From contig CAZPOV010000018.1 in assembly GCA_964588335.1 (NCBI GenBank), positions 1 through 64,000 on the forward strand: a stretch of 64,000 nt of DNA, read 5' to 3'. Shown here one piece after another: positions 1 through 7,499 of this stretch (position 1 is its first letter; the number at the start of each line of letters is the position of its first letter). Below the pieces are notes generated by a model. It searched no databases and was not told the origin of the DNA. It was given only the letters and a program-made list of their open reading frames with translations. The DNA is from JAGQZY01 sp964588335 (GTDB taxonomy: Bacteria; Bdellovibrionota; Bdellovibrionia; Bdellovibrionales; JAGQZY01). Position numbers and translations under genes: made by a program.

Positions 1-285
1 AAGAGTGAAGTGCTGGATATTGAATTCAGTCGAGCAGGCATTCGTTTGCTTTTTAAGTCAAGGTGTCGAGTCACTGTCGGAGATAAATCTCTTAATTCAG
101 AGAAGCCTGGAGATGTAGCCAAATTAAGGCAGATCTTTTTAAGAGACTCTTTTTCTAGTCGAGATGTCATGCAAACTTTCAACGTAAGTCAGAGAACCGC
201 TCAGCGTCTGATTGTAAATTCAAAAGATTATTATAAGTTGAAAGAATTTGGTTCTGGACGTTCAAAACGTTACAAGTTTTCCTAA
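1..285 (+). CDS. C-terminal part of an unidentified protein with a helix-turn-helix-like tail (cut by window edge)
   Basis: The reading frame is open to the first base of the window, so this is probably the last 94 codons of a longer gene. A GTG at 10 could in principle start a 91-residue protein, but no ribosome binding site is visible. The segment around FSSRDVMQTFNVSQRTAQRL has the helix-turn-helix pattern of DNA-binding proteins and is followed by a short basic wing ending SGRSKRYKF. This suggests a winged-HTH tail that contacts DNA, but I do not recognise the family. The next gene is in the same direction 214 bp away, so no operon link is evident. Confidence 0.5.
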   Translation, partial: KSEVLDIEFSRAGIRLLFKSRCRVTVGDKSLNSEKPGDVAKLRQIFLRDSFSSRDVMQTFNVSQRTAQRLIVNSKDYYKLKEFGSGRSKRYKFS

Positions 286-499
286 AAGATTAAACCAGTT
301 TCATAAAATATTTAACGGCAAGATTGTTGAAAAAGTTTTCAATGTTTAAAGCTCAGTCATGTTGATGTCGTTTTGAGGCAACAACATCACAAGCCGCTGG
401 TTTTCAGAGATCAAATCTTTTGGACTCCGATTTGCATTTATTAAAGCTAGTAGGAAACAGGGGTTTCAACTAGTTTAATTAAAAATTTTTGGGGTCGAA

Positions 500-2878
500 A
501 TGAAATTTAAAAAAATAACTTTATTGTTGATGATGGTTAGTCTTTCAATACTTGGCTGTGTGGATGGAGGATTTGATGCTACATCAGAATCTCGATCAGC
601 GAGTGATGAGTCGAATACGCAGGTCGAAATAAGTTCAGTTTCCGGCACCGATATACAAGAGGGTGACACCCTGGTGATTGTGGCCGCGATCTCTGGAAAC
701 CGCAGCCAGATAGACAGTTTTGACTGGCAATTTTATCAGCAAGACAGCTGGCAGAGTCTCGGTATCAATAGTGAGCAATTGACCTTATCAAACCTCAGTC
801 TATCTGATTCTGGCTCTTATCGTTTTGTTATAAGACGAAGTAAGAATGGCCGTCTGAGAGAACAGTTCAGTGATAGTCTTGAGATCAACGTGATGGCACA
901 GGAGGGAAGTCCCCAGGTCGTTGATTGTGGGGAAATTCCTCATATGACCACCGAAACTCGGACACGCTATCTTGCCTCGACAGTTCCATTGGGTAGCTCT
1001 TGTGAATCTCAAACTCAAATTAGAATGTGTAATGATGGGCAGCTGTCTGAATTTTTTCCTAATAATTACCAGTTTGATTCCTGCACGGTCGCCACAGCGC
1101 CTCCGCCGACAGAAACCGAGCCTGAAAATTGTGGCGCTCTAGCCCATGGTGAAAGTGAAGTTCGAACGCGCTATCAGTCAATGAATGTTCCTTTCGGAAA
1201 CGAGTGCCAATCACAAATTCAAACAAGAACATGTGACGATGGGGTTCTTTCACAATACATTCCACAGACTTTCCAGTTCGAATCCTGCAGGGTGGATGTC
1301 GCTTCGCCCTCAGAGCCCACTGGAAATATCCACAGCTTCACGGGCCTTCCATTAGACAGCAACGGTTTTACTGATCTTCGTGCAATGGTCAATACAGAGG
1401 GAATGTACGATGACTCTCGAATCGTATACGTGTCAAGTTCAGATGGAAACGACTCGACGGGGCAGATTTATAACAAGTATTCACCTGAGCTAGGGGGAAA
1501 CCCTTTTGATCCCGCCGGAAATGTTCAAGCCTACTCCAGTATTGAAGCTGCAAAACGTCAAATTCGCCAAGGAGCTGCAGATATTCTGCTCTTGAAACGT
1601 GGTGACGTATGGACGCAGTCTTTAGGTGTATGGTGTGCTGGTGGGGGGCTCTCGAACCGAGAAAGAAGCATTGTTGCAGCCTACGGAAGCTCGGGTCCTC
1701 GACCCCTGATTCGTAGTACTGCGAGTACAAATTTATTCTTTATCATTGGTTGTCCCGACGTCGCAACTCGCTTTATGATTTTTGCTGATTTGGATTCGTA
1801 TCCCTCGCACAAAGATCCCAGCTCCAGTGACTATAGCCCGGTTGATGAGTACTCAGGGTCTGAGGCCTTTGCGGTGCTTGAAGAAATTGAGGATGTATTG
1901 TTTGAAAATATTAAAACTCGTTTTGGGCAAGTCAACATCCAAGGTTGGGAGGGTCTTCAGTCTCGCATTGCTTTTCGTAGAAATGTTGTTGCCGATAATT
2001 ATAATGCTTATGGGTTTGCTCAGGGTCTTTACGTTCATGGGGTTGATGGACTTTTGGTTGAAGAGAATGTCTTTGATAGCAATGGTTTCAATAACAATGT
2101 ACCAGGAGCCGAAGCCAGTATTTTTGATCACAACGTCTACATTCAGCATACGAATCGAAATGTGATCGCAAGACGCAACATTACTTCCAACGGTGCAGCC
2201 ACTGGAATTCAACTACGACCTGGTGGGGTGTTAAGCAATAACTTGTTTTTGAACGAAGCCGTCCCCGGTTTTATTTCTGGTGCAGGTGGGGAAATGAGTT
2301 ACAATGTGGTTATCGGCGGTAAAGACCCCAGTTACGGTCCTCGCTCCTGGGGACTCACTGATAGTTCTTCTGGCGAAGTTCGTGTTTTTAGAAACATGGT
2401 CGTACATAAGCGTCCTGGTATGGCCGATTCAAACGCTTTCTTTATCGATTTGTATGACACCTCTGACTCTGACAATACCGATCCGGCATTGTTCATGGGT
2501 CCTAAACGTATCAATTTTTATGAAAACGTTGTTTATAATTGGCGAGGTTCCGGAGTCGTATCCGGCATGAACAGCAATGAGGTAGAAAGCTTTACAGGTG
2601 GAAATAATCATTTAGTCACCCCCGGTTTTTCGACTAGCGAATTTTATGGTGGTTACCAACTGCCAAATGCGACATTGGATAATGATAGCTCAGGAGCAAG
2701 CTTCCCTGACCCTGATCGAACCATTGAAACTTACATGCAGAGTTTCGGAGAGCCAGCCAGCACTGAGGCTTTCATGTTACGCGCCCGTAGCTTGTCAAAG
2801 TGGACATGGGATTCAAGATGGACGGCCGGCAGTGCCAACAATTATCTGCGCCAGGGTTTTGGATTGCAAAATCCTTAG
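500..2878 (+). CDS. Large lipoprotein: Ig-like domain, two Cys-rich repeats, C-terminal right-handed beta-helix
   Basis: A 792-residue exported lipoprotein. Residues 1-20 are a lipoprotein signal ending ILGC, with Cys20 as the predicted lipid site. Residues 42-132 look like an immunoglobulin-like domain, including the typical DSGSYRFV strand. Two related blocks of about 54 residues follow (about 143-196 and 211-264), each with four cysteines and the pattern R-T-R-Y...V-P-x-G...C-x-S-Q...R-x-C-x-DG. From about residue 300 the chain is rich in Asn/Gly turns (FENIKTR, VEENVFDSNGF, ARRNITSNGAATGI), as in pectate-lyase-like parallel beta-helices that bind or cleave polysaccharide. Catalytic residues cannot be assigned. 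It is probably surface or periplasmic and adhesive or carbohydrate-active. An intrinsic terminator follows. Confidence 0.8.
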   Translation: MKFKKITLLLMMVSLSILGCVDGGFDATSESRSASDESNTQVEISSVSGTDIQEGDTLVIVAAISGNRSQIDSFDWQFYQQDSWQSLGINSEQLTLSNLSLSDSGSYRFVIRRSKNGRLREQFSDSLEINVMAQEGSPQVVDCGEIPHMTTETRTRYLASTVPLGSSCESQTQIRMCNDGQLSEFFPNNYQFDSCTVATAPPPTETEPENCGALAHGESEVRTRYQSMNVPFGNECQSQIQTRTCDDGVLSQYIPQTFQFESCRVDVASPSEPTGNIHSFTGLPLDSNGFTDLRAMVNTEGMYDDSRIVYVSSSDGNDSTGQIYNKYSPELGGNPFDPAGNVQAYSSIEAAKRQIRQGAADILLLKRGDVWTQSLGVWCAGGGLSNRERSIVAAYGSSGPRPLIRSTASTNLFFIIGCPDVATRFMIFADLDSYPSHKDPSSSDYSPVDEYSGSEAFAVLEEIEDVLFENIKTRFGQVNIQGWEGLQSRIAFRRNVVADNYNAYGFAQGLYVHGVDGLLVEENVFDSNGFNNNVPGAEASIFDHNVYIQHTNRNVIARRNITSNGAATGIQLRPGGVLSNNLFLNEAVPGFISGAGGEMSYNVVIGGKDPSYGPRSWGLTDSSSGEVRVFRNMVVHKRPGMADSNAFFIDLYDTSDSDNTDPALFMGPKRINFYENVVYNWRGSGVVSGMNSNEVESFTGGNNHLVTPGFSTSEFYGGYQLPNATLDNDSSGASFPDPDRTIETYMQSFGEPASTEAFMLRARSLSKWTWDSRWTAGSANNYLRQGFGLQNP

Positions 2879-2908
2879 CCTCAGAGTGTTACTTAATTTT
2901 ATAAACAG

Positions 2909-2934
2909 GCCTGGGACACCCGGGCTTTTTTTTT
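2909..2934 (+). terminator. Intrinsic terminator of the beta-helix lipoprotein gene
   Basis: A hairpin with arms GCCTGGG and CCCGGGC (one G-T pair) and an ACA loop is followed by nine T. It lies 30 bp after the stop codon. Confidence 0.85.
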
Positions 2935-3073
2935 GGGGGGGGACGCTTATTTATTCAAAGAAGGGGTGACCGAATGAAGGGCTTAAATATGAAAGTTTAG
3001 GCTCGTGTTCTAAGATCGTTTTTCGGTATACCGTTTACTGTTATCGGTTAGCTGTATACGGTATTTGAAAAAA

Positions 3074-3126
3074 TGGATGGGGCACCATGCCTCTCGCCTC
3101 AGGTTTGAGTCCTGCTAGCCCATCCA
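3074..3126 (+). repeat. tRNA-Gln remnant 1 (acceptor ends plus T arm only)
   Basis: This 53-nt unit begins TGGATGGGGCA and ends TAGCCCATCCA, so its ends are nearly inverted repeats. Inside, positions 3100-3114 form a T-arm (CAGG-TTTGAGT-CCTG) like that of the intact tRNA-Gln at 5889-5964, and the unit ends in an encoded CCA. The D and anticodon arms are missing. It is a tRNA-derived fragment, not a functional tRNA. Two acceptor-stem mismatches support decay. Confidence 0.7.
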
Positions 3127-3131
3127 CAGGA

Positions 3132-3147
3132 GGACACGTAAGTGTCC
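3132..3147. other. Perfect short hairpin between tRNA remnants
   Basis: GGACAC and GTGTCC flank a GTAA loop just after the first tRNA remnant. There is no T-tract. It resembles a processing or spacer hairpin of a tRNA transcript, but the function is unknown. Confidence 0.35.
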
Positions 3148-3209
3148 GACCAACATTTCAAACGTCGACGAAGATGGTTTATTTATAAACAGAGCTCTGG
3201 GAGGAGAAG

Positions 3210-3264
3210 TGGATGGGGCATCACGCGCCTCCCACTTTAGGTTCGAGTCCTGCTACCCCATCCA
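3210..3264 (+). repeat. tRNA-Gln remnant 2 (acceptor ends plus T arm only)
   Basis: This 55-nt unit has the same design as the one at 3074-3126: TGGATGGGGCA at the left, then a T arm with the loop TTCGAGT, then TACCCCATCCA at the right. Its last 20 bases are identical to the 3' end of the intact tRNA-Gln. It lies on the plus strand, opposite to the intact gene. The middle of the tRNA is replaced by about 20 unrelated bases. Confidence 0.7.
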
Positions 3265-3345
3265 CGCGAGCGCAGCGAGCCAATAAACAAAACTTTTACG
3301 AGAAGTGGGGAAGCGAGAGCGACCATGGGTTGGCCGAAGGAAAAG

Positions 3346-3372
3346 TGGATGGGGTAGCAGGACTCGAACCTG
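3346..3372 (-). repeat. 27-bp exact copy of the tRNA-Gln 3' end (possible distal attachment site)
   Basis: Bases 3346-3372 are identical to 5889-5915, which cover the T arm, 3' acceptor strand and CCA of tRNA-Gln, in the same (minus) orientation. Identity stops sharply at both sides. Integrative elements that insert at tRNA genes leave this arrangement: the intact gene at one end and a copy of its 3' part at the other. No integrase is present between the copies, so the element would have to be decayed or moved in trans. Confidence 0.6.
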
Positions 3373-3746
3373 TGATCTCTGGAGTCTTTCAAATTGATTT
3401 AAGCATCTCTTAACTTCGTTAGAGTGAACGAACTTACCTAGTAAAGAGAGATACCGATTTCTTCCTGTAAATTTTTAACAAGTGTGGGTAATTTTCCAGT
3501 TAGAGAATGGGGCTCCATCTCTCAACTTCGTTTATTCGTAATGATCAAAAATCGAACTTGGAATTGGGATTGCCTGCGTGGAATCTTAGAATTGATGATC
3601 GTTTCAGGTCCTGGCAGAATACAGGCCGAATACACGAAACTGACAAACTTTGTCTTTTCTGGACATATTCTTATTGTATAGCCCGCAATTATGATGCTCA
3701 GGATGGCATGAAACATGCAAAGAATTTAGGTTAAAGGAGAGAAGCA
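3373..3746. other. Non-coding stretch before the secreted protein gene
   Basis: About 370 bases without a convincing gene; the open frames here lack ribosome binding sites and protein-like composition. It carries an imperfect 16-base duplication (ATCTCT-Y-AACTTCGTT near 3404 and near 3512). A good ribosome binding site (AAAGGAG, about 3733-3739) precedes the gene at 3747. Confidence 0.4.
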
Positions 3747-4289
3747 ATGTTTATCAATCACAATATCTTGAGGATGGTTTTAGTTTCATGTCTTTGGTTA
3801 GTTGGTCATGCCTCTCATGCTGAAACATATTCCCACTGTACGACACCTAGTCTTTCGCGCATGCATGAGCAGAGGATACCCTTCACATTTAAGGAAGGCT
3901 TCACGATGATCAACTCTGGAAATTACCCAACTAACGTCACTCACCGGTTCAGGCTGGACAGAAATTTTATCGAGCTCTCTCGGTCTGAATTCCCCGGTAA
4001 ATCGGCTTTAGCAATTTCTACAGAAGATCAATTTACTATTTCGGCGATTGCTCCAACGGAAATTGAAATTGAGTCTTTACATTCGGGGGCAAAATACCAA
4101 ATGACTTTTAATGAACTTGTTTTTCATTTGATGGATGACCCGGTCCTAGACATTGGCAAGGGTGCAGAATTATTTCCTGAGATTGCTGACTTCGATAAAG
4201 CACCATTCTGTGGTGAACTTGAATTGATACCAGCGAGCTATGATGAGAATTTGGATTCGGATACTCTGCCGGGAAGTACCGCGCTCTAA
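3747..4289 (+). CDS. Small secreted protein of unknown function
   Basis: A 180-residue protein with a clear signal peptide (LVSCLWLVGHASHA, cleavage probably after Ala25) and a hydrophilic mature part with only two or three cysteines. The ATG at 3747 follows AAAGGAGAGAAGCA, a strong ribosome binding site. I do not recognise the family. It is the only non-transposase gene inside the region bounded by tRNA-Gln and the copy of its 3' end, so it is the only candidate cargo of that region. It has no operon partner. Confidence 0.7.
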   Translation: MFINHNILRMVLVSCLWLVGHASHAETYSHCTTPSLSRMHEQRIPFTFKEGFTMINSGNYPTNVTHRFRLDRNFIELSRSEFPGKSALAISTEDQFTISAIAPTEIEIESLHSGAKYQMTFNELVFHLMDDPVLDIGKGAELFPEIADFDKAPFCGELELIPASYDENLDSDTLPGSTAL

Positions 4290-4455
4290 TCTTAGATTAG
4301 ATTGGTTTTGTTAGAAATTTAACGAGGTTTGAAGTTCTGTGGGAGATTTGGGTCTTAAAGCTCCTTCTGAAAACTCCATTAGTCATAGTCTCGGCCATAT
4401 CAGAGGGATTTTCAGTTTAAATTGTTCAAGCAAAACTTTTCTGCCTTCTTGGTGT

Positions 4456-5810
4456 GGTTCTTCACGGATAGGGGTGTAAAGCATTGAGTTAAAAGAAGAA
4501 AAGCAGACAGAGGTCCTTTCGAATCGATAATATTGAGTTGTTCAAGACTTAAATTATTGAAAGGAAAGGAGGATCCCAATGTCTGCAGGTCTGAATATAT
4601 CAAACTTTGTGCTTTTACCTGAGTTAAAATTAGTCAGCTCAAAATATTTACCCGGTGGACATAAAGTTCTGCACTGTGCAAAGAAGCCTTGCCAAGAATA
4701 TTGCCCTCACTGTGCTTCTGGTGAGTACTGGGTGCATCAGTACAAAGAGGTCACTGTTCGTGATGAGCCCATCCGAGGTAAAAACATAATATTGAAGATT
4801 AGGAAACGTCGTCTAAGGTGTAAGCAGTGCAAGAAAACTTTTATGGAGCCTCTTCCAGGCGTTCGGAAAAGAGCTCGTTTTACGGAAAGATTTAATAGGT
4901 CTTTAAACTGGGCTTGTGAAACCTTCAGAGACCTAAAACGTGTTCGAAAAGCCTACAGATGTTCTACTGACACCGTCTACAAAGCCCACTACAGGCAACT
5001 TGAGCTGAAGCATCGGAAAAACTTAAACTACCCTTGGCCTAAAACCATCGGCATCGATGAACACGCCTTTAGAAGAGCTTCTAGAAAAAATGCAACGATC
5101 TTTGCCACCATGATCGTAGACTTCACGAATAAGCGTCCCATGGAGCTTGTAGAGGGCAAAACTTGTGGAGAGCTGATGGCAGAGCTCAGTCACATACCAG
5201 GACGAGAAAACGTCACCTCAGTGGCCGTTGACCTTTGCGATCCTTACAAAAAGTTCGTCAAAGACTTCTTCCCAAATGCTCAGATCGTCGCCGATAAGTT
5301 CCACGTTTTGCGTCTTTTAAACACAAGCATCATGCGCAGGTGTAAAGAAATAACCGGCGATAGAGCCTCGTGGAGGGCGCGAAAGTTACTCCTGATGTCC
5401 AACATCCACCTTGATTACTTCGACCGGAAAACTCTTTGGGAGTACCTAGAACTGTACCCAGAGCTTAAGGAAGTTTACGCCTTTAAAGAAAGCCTACACG
5501 CTTTTTACAGAATTAAAGGTTACAACCGAGCCGCAAAAGCCATGAACAAACTGCTTGATCGGATGGCACTCTCAAAACTTCCTGAAATAAAAAGACTACG
5601 GAAAACCTTAAAGAAATGGCGTCAAGAAATTTTGAACTACTTCAGAACTGGCATCACAAACGCACGCACCGAAGGCTTTAACAACATCGCCAAACTCTTG
5701 CAGAGAAACGCTTTTGGGTTTAAAAGCTTTGAAAATTATCGATTGAAAGTGCTTAACTGCTCTTCATGACTCAGAAAAAAGGCGCACTACACCCTTAAAC
5801 GAGTAGTTCC
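4456..5810 (+). mobile_element. ISL3-family insertion sequence (about 1.36 kb)
   Basis: One full-length ISL3-type transposase gene is flanked by imperfect terminal inverted repeats. The left end 4456-4478 begins GGTTCTTCACGG and runs to GGGGTGTA. The right end 5788-5810 reads, on the minus strand, GGAACTACTCG and runs to AGGGTGTA. About 16 of 24 positions agree, including the inner GGGTGTA. No clear target-site duplication is visible. The right end runs into three tandem 9-bp units (5803-5829), so the exact outer boundary is uncertain. Confidence 0.75.
4579..5769 (+). CDS. ISL3-family transposase
   Basis: A 396-residue transposase of the usual length for ISL3/IS204/IS1001/IS1165 elements. 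The N-terminal 90 residues contain zinc-ribbon cysteines (C-x4-C-x3-C-P-x-C and later RCKQCKKTF). The catalytic core includes TIGIDEHAFRR, VAVDLCDPYKKFV, VADKFHVLRL and a C-terminal TEGFNN, the expected acidic DDE-type residues. The ATG at 4579 is preceded by AAAGGAGGATCCC, an excellent ribosome binding site. No frameshift or internal stop is seen, so the element may still be active. Confidence 0.93.
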   Translation: MSAGLNISNFVLLPELKLVSSKYLPGGHKVLHCAKKPCQEYCPHCASGEYWVHQYKEVTVRDEPIRGKNIILKIRKRRLRCKQCKKTFMEPLPGVRKRARFTERFNRSLNWACETFRDLKRVRKAYRCSTDTVYKAHYRQLELKHRKNLNYPWPKTIGIDEHAFRRASRKNATIFATMIVDFTNKRPMELVEGKTCGELMAELSHIPGRENVTSVAVDLCDPYKKFVKDFFPNAQIVADKFHVLRLLNTSIMRRCKEITGDRASWRARKLLLMSNIHLDYFDRKTLWEYLELYPELKEVYAFKESLHAFYRIKGYNRAAKAMNKLLDRMALSKLPEIKRLRKTLKKWRQEILNYFRTGITNARTEGFNNIAKLLQRNAFGFKSFENYRLKVLNCSS

Positions 5811-5829
5811 CGTAGTTCCCGTAGTTCCC
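5803..5829 (+). repeat. Three tandem copies of GTAGTTCCC at the right IS end
   Basis: The 9-mer GTAGTTCCC occurs three times without gaps (5803-5811, 5812-5820, 5821-5829). The first copy overlaps the right terminal inverted repeat. This could reflect slippage or repeated insertion and excision at the IS end. Confidence 0.8.
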
Positions 5830-5888
5830 CTAAAATGGTGAATAGAATCACCTAAGTTACCTAAATTATTCACATGAAACAAAAAGAA

Positions 5889-5964
5889 TGGATGGGGTAG
5901 CAGGACTCGAACCTGCGAATACTAGAATCAAAATCTAGTGCCTTACCAACTTGGCGATACCCCA
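5889..5964 (-). tRNA. tRNA-Gln (anticodon TTG), CCA encoded
   Basis: On the minus strand the 76-nt gene folds as a full cloverleaf: acceptor TGGGGTA/TACCCCA, D arm, anticodon stem CTAGA/TCTAG with loop TTTTGAT (anticodon TTG, reading CAA), T arm GCAGG-TTCGAGT-CCTGC, discriminator T and encoded CCA. Its 3' 27 bases are duplicated at 3346-3372, and shorter derivatives lie at 3074 and 3210. A weak hairpin with a short T-rich tail about 30 bp downstream may end the transcript. Confidence 0.95.
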
Positions 5965-6011
5965 TTAATTTTGAGAGGCTTAAGCTAGCGAAATCTTTGC
6001 GATGGATCAAG

Positions 6012-6046
6012 AAAAAAACAGTTGCCTCTGAAAAATCAGAGGCAAC
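6012..6046 (-). terminator. Intrinsic terminator downstream of spoVG
   Basis: An 11-bp perfect stem (GTTGCCTCTGA / TCAGAGGCAAC, 6021-6046) with an AAAA loop. Read on the minus strand it is followed two bases later by a run of seven T (6013-6019). It lies 63 bp after the spoVG stop. Confidence 0.85.
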
Positions 6047-6108
6047 CAAAGCCGGAGCAGGGGCCCCGTGTTGCAAATTTTTTAATCAAATATGGGTTAA
6101 AAGTAAAA

Positions 6109-6414
6109 CTATGATTGGAGTTTCTTAGACACTTCGCCCAAAGAATCACCAATTCCTTTCAGTTCGTCCTCATAGGCTTTGAAAACGAGTTTTTCGATAT
6201 CTTCCCGCGTCTCCTGATTCAGAGGGTGGGCAATATCGCGAAACTGTCCGTCTTTGCGCTTTTTACTCGGCATTGCGACAAACAGACCGCTGTGACCTTG
6301 AATGATCTTAAGATCGCGGATCACGAAACAATTATTGAGGGTGATGGTGACGTAGGCTTTGAGCCGTTCTTCGTTCACCGGGAAAATCTTGATCTCTGTG
6401 AGTTCTATATCCAT
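6109..6414 (-). CDS. spoVG: SpoVG family RNA/DNA-binding regulator
   Basis: A 101-residue protein matching SpoVG: it starts MDIELTEIKIFPVNEERLKAYV, continues with NCFVIRDLKIIQG and then FVAMPSKKRKDGQFRDIAHPL. SpoVG proteins bind nucleic acids and act as global post-transcriptional or transcriptional regulators; the basic PSKKRKDGQ segment is the conserved surface. The start at 6414 is chosen because AAGGAG lies eight bases upstream and the family begins at this Met. An in-frame upstream extension to 6450 lacks a ribosome binding site. It appears monocistronic, with a strong terminator downstream. Confidence 0.93.
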   Translation of the reverse strand: MDIELTEIKIFPVNEERLKAYVTITLNNCFVIRDLKIIQGHSGLFVAMPSKKRKDGQFRDIAHPLNQETREDIEKLVFKAYEDELKGIGDSLGEVSKKLQS

Positions 6415-6537
6415 TGCAGAGCTCCTTGCTGTCGTTCTCGGATGTGGCACATCCAGGTTTCATTATATCGGATAACCTAGACCAAAGTTGAGAGGCGTTC
6501 TCAATTTGAGACACTATTCAGTCATTTTCCCATATTG

Positions 6538-7272
6538 CTACTGGGTGAAACTCTCGCACAGAGGTTGGTTATCATTTATTAAGCTTTTTACGATTGAAGT
6601 GTCATAAGAGGAGACGCCGCCGCCCAGTATATGCTGCTCGGCTTCGATGCTGGCTGACGAACAGTTGCCCCAGCCCAATAGGGTGGCTTGTTGCAAAGCT
6701 GTCATATTGTTCCAAACACTCTGGCCACTGCCAGGGCCACAACTTGCCCATCCACCAAGCCCAGCAATGCCTTCTCGCACATAATGGCGAACATGATAGA
6801 GCACCTGCACATAACGTCGGTCACCGACAGAGGTGGCGTTGTGCTGATTATAAAGGGTTCGCAGCCGGGTCTCATGAGAGGGACGGCCGCTGTAAGCACC
6901 CAGGTATTGGAAAATTCCATAGGCTCCCGATGAGGGGTTGCGAATTTCAGGGTTGCCTAAGCCTTCGCCCACCATGCGGTGATAGATCAAGCGAGGGTCG
7001 ACTCTGTTTTCTTGATAGGCCTCTTGCAACAAAGGTTGAATGCGGTCAACAAAAGCCTGTCCGTAAATCTCTAAGATACGATTCTCTTGGGTGGGGTCAT
7101 AACATCCGGCTGAATTGTTAACGGTCACGCTGGGTGGAGTTGGGTCGGAGCCGCTTAAGAACGGAAAATCATCGGTTGTTGTTTCAGACCATGCCACTGT
7201 TGGAAGTAGGCTCAGTAATGCGGTAGTGAATAAAACCGTCGTTAGCTTTGTAAGAAGTGTTTTTGAAATCAT
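6538..7272 (-). CDS. Secreted SLT-like (lysozyme-fold) protein, putative murein lytic enzyme
   Basis: A 244-residue exported protein with a signal peptide ending VAWS-E near residue 29. Residues about 99-124 read RMVGEGLGNPEIRNPSSGAY followed by GIFQYL. This lines up with the lytic transglycosylase pattern E-S-x-F-N-P...SPxGAYGLMQ and puts Glu103 in the catalytic position. The remainder, with several Trp and Cys residues, does not match the long Slt proteins. It probably acts on peptidoglycan in the periplasm or outside the cell. The start has AAAGGAG seven to eight bases upstream. The assignment rests on this motif only. Confidence 0.6.
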   Translation of the reverse strand: MISKTLLTKLTTVLFTTALLSLLPTVAWSETTTDDFPFLSGSDPTPPSVTVNNSAGCYDPTQENRILEIYGQAFVDRIQPLLQEAYQENRVDPRLIYHRMVGEGLGNPEIRNPSSGAYGIFQYLGAYSGRPSHETRLRTLYNQHNATSVGDRRYVQVLYHVRHYVREGIAGLGGWASCGPGSGQSVWNNMTALQQATLLGWGNCSSASIEAEQHILGGGVSSYDTSIVKSLINDNQPLCESFTQ

Positions 7273-7499
7273 TGAAAGCTCTCCTTTTGCATCGATGACC
7301 TCTTAAAGGTGCAAAAACAATTCCACGACCAGTGTCTCAAAGTGAGATGCGAAAACCAGGGAGGGCTTGCAGAAGATTTATTAGCAAGAATAGCACTGTC
7401 AATGAAGCGACCAGACAAAATACGGCTCAACAGTTATTAGAATTCCAACACTTGTTAGGCCCTGGTTAAGAGCCTGTAAAATGTCGCTTTTTTTGAGAT

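Noticed and set aside
1389..1730. 113-codon minus-strand frame inside the beta-helix lipoprotein gene
   Set aside because: It lies wholly antisense to a well-supported gene and shows no domain features.
3025..3064. Palindromic ATACCGT/ACGGTAT motifs upstream of the tRNA remnants as a promoter operator
   Set aside because: The repeat is suggestive, but no gene follows and no -10/-35 pair could be assigned with confidence.
3213..3413. 66-codon frame across the tRNA-Gln remnants
   Set aside because: It consists largely of tRNA-derived sequence in both orientations, has no ribosome binding site and no protein-like composition.
3484..3734. Two overlapping short plus-strand frames before the secreted protein gene
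   Set aside because: Neither has a ribosome binding site, and they overlap each other out of frame in AT-rich non-coding DNA.
4448..5818. 8-bp target-site duplication of the ISL3 element
   Set aside because: The 8 bases outside the left end (CTTGGTGT) do not match those outside the right end (CGTAGTTC).
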